From: Spongilla lacustris
Lineage: Eukaryota; Porifera; Demospongiae; Spongillida; Spongillidae
Length of the DNA: 64,000 bases
Direction of reading: 5' to 3'
NCBI GenBank assembly: GCA_949361645.1
Contig: OX442435.1
Span: 660,502-724,501, forward strand
Numbering within the stretch: position 1 is the first letter of the stretch; each line of letters begins with the position of its first letter. The notes beneath the pieces were generated by a model. The model was not told the DNA's origin, searched no databases, and was given only the letters and a program-made list of their open reading frames with translations. Shown piece after piece: positions 60,809 to 64,000 of the stretch. Position numbers and translations under genes: made by a program.

Positions 60809-61090
60809 TCCTACTTTTTATGGACACCCTCCTAATTTAGAATAATAGTTTAGCTGCTAACTGACTTTGTTCATGTATATATATATATTATTATTATTTT
60901 TACAGGCTACTTAGGTATCTAGTTATGTTTTGCCACAGTGTATTGTAGATTTGCTGCTATTTTCAAGTAATATTAAATAATTTTAAAAAATATCTGGCAA
61001 TTTATACTTAATCAGGCTCATTCACACCGGCCAATGTGGGATTGAAAGTATTGTGCAGCTTGCAGAATTGAAGGAACAAAAAATTATAAT

Positions 61091-61117
61091 AATAAATGAA
61101 ATGAAAAGATGAATAAA
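61091..61117 (+). promoter_or_regulatory. Candidate poly(A) signals for the giant transcript
   Basis: Two AATAAA hexamers, at 61091-61096 and 61112-61117, lie about 285-310 nt after the stop. ATTAAA at 60972-60977 is an earlier alternative. Which one is used cannot be decided from sequence. Confidence 0.4.
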
Positions 61118-61133
61118 AACAAAAACATAAAAT

Positions 61134-61141
61134 AAAAAAAA
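61134..61141 (-). terminator. RNA polymerase III terminator of the tRNA
   Basis: Eight consecutive A on the plus strand give a T8 run in the tRNA-sense strand, starting two bases past the 3' end of the tRNA. This is the usual Pol III stop. Confidence 0.85.
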
Positions 61142-61142
61142 T

Positions 61143-61215
61143 CGACCCTGATGGGACTCGAACCCACAATCCCCAGCTCCGGAGGCTGATGCCTTATCCG
61201 TTAGGCCACAGGGTC
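61143..61215 (-). tRNA. tRNA-Arg (anticodon CCG)
   Basis: The 73-nt minus-strand sequence folds into a full cloverleaf. The acceptor stem is GACCCTG with CAGGGTC and discriminator G. The D stem is GCCT/AGGC. The anticodon stem is TCAGC/GCTGG around the loop CTCCGGA, giving anticodon CCG, which decodes CGG. The T stem is GTGGG/CCCAT around TTCGAGT. The A-box (TGGCCTAACGG) and B-box (GGTTCGAGTCC) internal promoters are intact, and no intron or encoded CCA is present. It lies between the 3' ends of the giant gene and SEC61B, on the same strand as SEC61B. Confidence 0.95.
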
Positions 61216-61447
61216 TGCCCGTGATTACCTACCACTCCGTGTGGAATATTAAGAGCCCACCTCCTTGTATCACACAGGATGCATGATGGTACAAGCCAAC
61301 AGTAAGTCACCCACAACATATATATTACCCGCATACCCACTGTCCCGCACCCAATTGATGTATATGTATAATACTGTCTCATTGTTTGGTAACAAGTGGT
61401 ATGCCAAAAAAAAGGGAACAAAAAGACACAAGCTGTGTCCACATCAG
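61216..61447 (-). other. 3' flank of SEC61B and 5' flank of the tRNA
   Basis: This stretch has no recognisable gene. It should hold the SEC61B 3' UTR. I see no canonical AATAAA on the minus strand; an AATATA variant lies near 61320. Small frames here are chance. Confidence 0.5.
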
Positions 61448-61955
61448 TTAAGAACGGGCATATTTGCCCCAGATGTGCAGAAGGAATATGGAGGCTATGA
61501 AGACAAGGCTCAGTACCAGAACTGGAACGGGACCACTGGAAACAACAGCAAAAAAAATCCAATAATAATGGTACCGTTATGTCAAAAGCTAACACACTAA
61601 CGTACACTTTATAGCCTGGCGAGTCATCTCCGGTGTAGAACTTCCACATGCTGCTGGCACTGCTCCCTGTTTGTCTTGCACGTGCAGTGACTGACGACTG
61701 GGGCGCCGAACGCCTACGTATCGAGGAGATTCGAAAAAGAGTTTAATATAGCACCTTTGTTTGGTTCAGTATTAACATACCTACTCTTCGACCCACCGGA
61801 CGCTCTGGGAGAACGCGATGCTCCCCCACTCGCACTTCCTCCTGCCTTGCTAGCAGAGGCGCTTGTTGACGAATGTTTCTATACGTACATAATGATAAAG
61901 TTAACTGCGCTTCGCCCCATGTAGTAGTACAATAAACCAGAAACGAGCTTACCAT
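61448..61955 (-). CDS. SEC61B: Sec61 subunit beta (ER protein-translocation channel)
   Basis: This is the small tail-anchored subunit of the Sec61 translocon in the ER membrane. Four coding exons on the minus strand, all with GT-AG introns, read: 61955-61953 (ATG only, then GTAAGC), 61878-61781, 61713-61606 and 61535-61448. Introns are 74, 67 and 70 nt. The product is 98 residues (human Sec61beta is 96). Residues 2-55 are a Ser/Ala/Gly/Arg-rich cytosolic region with SRSPRASGG. The family signature follows at 56-70 ([15 protein letters not shown]), then GPVPVLV, one membrane helix at about 73-92 and the end HIWGKYARS. The split codons at exon joins 2/3 and 3/4 give sensible residues (Arg34, Val70). 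The ATG-only first exon is the least certain part: exon 2 has an in-frame TAG directly upstream that forms part of its acceptor. The gene is head to head with STX17. Confidence 0.93.
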
Positions 61956-62102
61956 GAGTAGAGAGGTTGTTTTGGTGCCAAACAATGAACAAGTTTGAAC
62001 AAATACACTTCTTTCACGTGTGCGGAAGTAGAAAGGGCCGACCACACAAACTGGTTATTTCTATTTAACCGACACTAAAGTTATACTAAAAAATAGCAAA
62101 TT
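61956..62102. promoter_or_regulatory. Divergent promoter between SEC61B and STX17
   Basis: Only 147 bp separate the two start codons, so both core promoters and both 5' UTRs (unless the UTRs have introns) must fit here. The region contains a palindromic E-box CACGTG at 62015-62020 and an ETS/GABP-type CGGAAGT at 62023-62029, both near the middle. The STX17 side is A/T-rich. That these sites are used is an inference. Confidence 0.7.
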
Positions 62103-62946
62103 ATGGCATGCAAAGAACCTGTACCGTGGACTATCTTGAGACCTTCAGTTCGAAGAGTCACTGAAACGCTCGTACCTCATGACTTAGCCCGGTTGAATCA
62201 ACACAGGGAAAATATCGTAGCTCTGCACAAGGAAAAAAATTGGCAAAAACTGAACTCAGAACAAGTCAATACGTACAGAATAGTTCAGGTAGGCTTACGT
62301 GAGCTTCTGTTATTACCTAGACAGTGCCAGCGGTAGCTTATTGCACAGCAACTGAAAGGACATCTGAAGGACCTCGATGAACTTCGCAGTCAAGTGAGGC
62401 TCGAAGACCTTTCGAGGTACGACGCAGAAGTCGAAGTAACTAAGGCAACCATATTAAAGGCTTCGGAGGACTATGGTGCCGTTGAGAGCGTGGTGAAAAA
62501 GCCCGCAGATAACGACTGTGGTAAGTGGAGCGAGAATCTTCGAGTAAGTGTACATGTACAGCTTGTGTTTACATGTATATTGTCAGCTAATCCACTATAT
62601 AATCTACCCGAAGATAGATGGCATATGGCTATGAAATGGCTACTAATACCCTGCGCTTGGGTTTTCATTTCCCTCTCCGCTTCTTCTCTTCTCTCCCCTC
62701 CCTCCCTCCCCCTCCCTCCCTTACCTACATGTTTATTGTCACAATCACACACTATTAGGGGAGGAGGGTGCCTGATTGGGTTACTATTTGCCAGCCACTG
62801 GTTATTAGTCACACTTTTTATCTATTTAGAAGCTACGTCGACAGAGTTTGAAGAGCTAACCATAACTGAACAGAGTGTTTTGATCCCAGACAAGACAGCA
62901 CTTCAGTCATGGGAGGAACTAAGGAAGGTCAGTGAGTGAGTGAGTG

Positions 62947-63039
<93 letters not shown>

Positions 63040-63552
63040 CTGGAATCACCGTTGGTATGATCACTGCTGAAATATAGCTTAGATTTGCATTTTTGTTATG
63101 CAGGAGTTGGTTGAGCTCGGTGAGATGGTGAGGTTCTTGTCTGAATGTACAAGTCGTCAGAGAAACGCTGTGGAAAGGATTGAGGAAAATGTTGACCACG
63201 CCCAGCTGAAGGTTCACAGTGGACAGGAAAATATGACTGCGGTACAGATTCCCCTTCCCCCCATATTGCTCCTAACTGTTCTGCACTCAGGCGGCAAGAT
63301 ACAGCAAATACCTGCTTCCTGTAAGTGGAGCTTTGGTGGGCGGAGTTATAGGCGGAGTCATTGGAGGTCCAATTGGAGCCTTAGTGGGCTTAAAATTTGC
63401 CTTTGTTACTGCAACAACAGGTATGCTGTAGAGGTAGGGGAACACTAATCATTGTGTGTATCTTCTTTCTTACAGCAACTACAGCAGGAGCAGTGGGGGG
63501 AGCGGTGGTAGGGTACAAGAAGCGCCAGTCACTGATCAACAAGACTGAATGA
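62103..63552 (+). CDS. STX17: Syntaxin-17 (ER/autophagosome Q-SNARE)
   Basis: In animals this SNARE acts in autophagosome-lysosome fusion and at ER-mitochondria contacts. Six coding exons: 62103-62288, 62349-62520, 62830-62927, 63104-63241, 63291-63420 and 63476-63552. All introns are GT-AG (60, 309, 176, 49 and 55 nt). The product is 266 residues (human about 302). The start has A at -3 and G at +4, with an in-frame TAG at 62094-62096. The N-terminal helical region (VPHDLARLNQHRENI) matches the family. SWEELRKELVELGEMVRFL leads into the SNARE motif, where Gln171 in TSRQRN is the likely zero-layer residue. The C-terminal hairpin of two glycine-zipper helices (about 206-232 and 234-255), rich in GxxxG, is the hallmark of syntaxin-17. 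The basic tail YKKRQSLINKTE is shorter than in human. Intron phases 0, 1, 0, 0 and 1 all join cleanly. Confidence 0.93.
62666..62730 (+). repeat. Polypyrimidine tract in STX17 intron 2
   Basis: A nearly pure C/T stretch with CCCT repeats lies in the middle of the 309-nt intron, about 100 nt before the acceptor. It is too far away to be the ordinary acceptor tract and may be a simple repeat or a binding site for a pyrimidine-tract protein. Confidence 0.7.
62929..63038 (+). repeat. Microsatellite in STX17 intron 3: AGTG repeats, then (TG)44
   Basis: Directly after the donor, AGTG repeats (about 62932-62950) pass into 88 nt of perfect TG repeat (62951-63038). It fills more than half of the 176-nt intron. 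The length is likely polymorphic. Confidence 0.95.
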
Positions 63553-64000
63553 TCCCACAACAGCCTTTAAAAAAAAAATCCTTTCTAATCAAGTGCAGTT
63601 GTCAGTGGACCTCCCACACTCTTTGTACACAAGATGTCCTTGCTCACCAGCTCCTGTCAGCTCGGCACTTCTTGTGAACTCTTCCGCTTTTGTGTTCAAT
63701 GAACTGGCCAGTCAGTACCTGTAATTGCTCTTAATCTTGTACAATTTAACTGAATTGTTTCTGTTCAAATTGTATCAAAGTTTTAAATAACATTTCCAGT
63801 GCAGCACAACACATTCAAACAAGGGTATGCATGCCAAACAAGACACCAAAAAAAAAGTGGGGTGCTTTACAATGACAGAGTGTGTGGTCAACATACAAGC
63901 AATAGGGATAATTATGTCCATGGGGGGATCTTGCTACCAGCAGAGAAGCTCATGTTGTGGCTTGGGCACTTACACAGTGCCTCTGTGACAACAAGCTAAA
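63553..64000 (+). other. STX17 3' untranslated region and flank, no recognised gene
   Basis: After the stop there is an A-run near 63570 and A/T-rich sequence, with no clear AATAAA. A frame of 66 codons runs to the right edge (63799-63999), but it matches nothing I know and has no splice context. I see no tRNA or other RNA gene. Confidence 0.5.

Larger units (their letters stand above)
60809..61142 (+). other. 3' untranslated region and A/T-rich flank of the giant gene
   Basis: There is no coding potential here. The stretch is A/T-rich with a short TA run near 60873-60888 and many A-runs toward 61142. Candidate poly(A) signals are ATTAAA at 60972-60977 and AATAAA at 61091-61096, 61112-61117 and 61131-61136. 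The last lies in the A-run that, on the other strand, is the tRNA terminator. Confidence 0.6.

Noticed and set aside
1..60808. Bacterial contamination of the assembly
   Set aside because: The same sequence carries spliced SEC61B and STX17 genes and a eukaryotic tRNA without encoded CCA. The protein is full of sequons, and no bacterial operon or ribosome-binding pattern is seen.
1..60808. Cadherin, FN3, Calx-beta or classical Ig domains
   Set aside because: The DxNDN and LDRE motifs of cadherin, the Trp/Tyr core of FN3 and the C...W...C pattern of Ig are absent. The FSExV and DxxGNP pattern fits SbsA-type domains better.
61083..61215. tRNA-derived SINE with an A-rich tail
   Set aside because: The tRNA is a perfect cloverleaf, with T8 directly at its 3' end, and no tRNA-unrelated body or target-site duplication is visible. 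The A-rich stretch is the gene's own terminator flank.
61265..61600. Plus-strand open frame of 111 codons over SEC61B
   Set aside because: It overlaps the SEC61B last exon and intron on the opposite strand, and its translation is low-complexity and matches nothing.
63301..63326. GTAAGTG at 63321 as an STX17 donor
   Set aside because: The conserved hairpin reading frame continues through it (LLPVSGALVGG), so it is coding sequence that only resembles a donor.

Overview
The window comes from a compact animal genome, most likely a sponge (probably a demosponge) or another early-branching animal. The support is two standard animal genes, SEC61B and STX17, with very short GT-AG introns (49-74 nt, plus two longer ones), gene spacings of a few hundred bases, and a nuclear tRNA gene. 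The sponge assignment is an inference from intron size and gene density; the sequence does not prove it.

Bases 1-60808 are a single uninterrupted plus-strand reading frame of more than 20,265 codons, already open at the left edge. It encodes about 165 tandem beta-rich domains of about 122 residues. They resemble the SbsA-type bacterial Ig-like family: a DTTPP-like linker, LDLNTG, LTFSETV, YTLTGG, DLNAIK, NNTYLS and DTSGNPVVP. The domains are not a simple tandem array. They are organised in a higher-order repeat of exactly 23 domains (2816-2857 residues, 8.45-8.57 kb) that occurs six times in full, with a partial unit at the left edge and an irregular seventh unit at the right. Each unit is itself two related halves of 11 and 12 domains. 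Each half is marked by two adjacent domains carrying a C-x5-C hairpin, and three domains later by a domain with an F-[SND]-[DN]-V motif. The last half-unit lacks these marks, and the frame stops in mid-domain with no membrane anchor. I regard this giant, hierarchically periodic, single-exon, sequon-rich protein as the exciting and possibly undescribed element of the window.

Bases 60809-61447 are A/T-rich flank with poly(A) signals of the giant gene and a tRNA-Arg(CCG) gene on the minus strand.

Bases 61448-63552 hold a head-to-head pair: SEC61B on the minus strand (four coding exons, the first being only the ATG) and STX17 on the plus strand (six coding exons). Their start codons are 147 bp apart, so they probably share a promoter. 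Both encode ER-linked membrane proteins: a translocon subunit and an ER/autophagosome SNARE. From memory, they also lie close together on human chromosome 9, so this may be very old linkage. Bases 63553-64000 are STX17 3' flank in which I recognise no gene.
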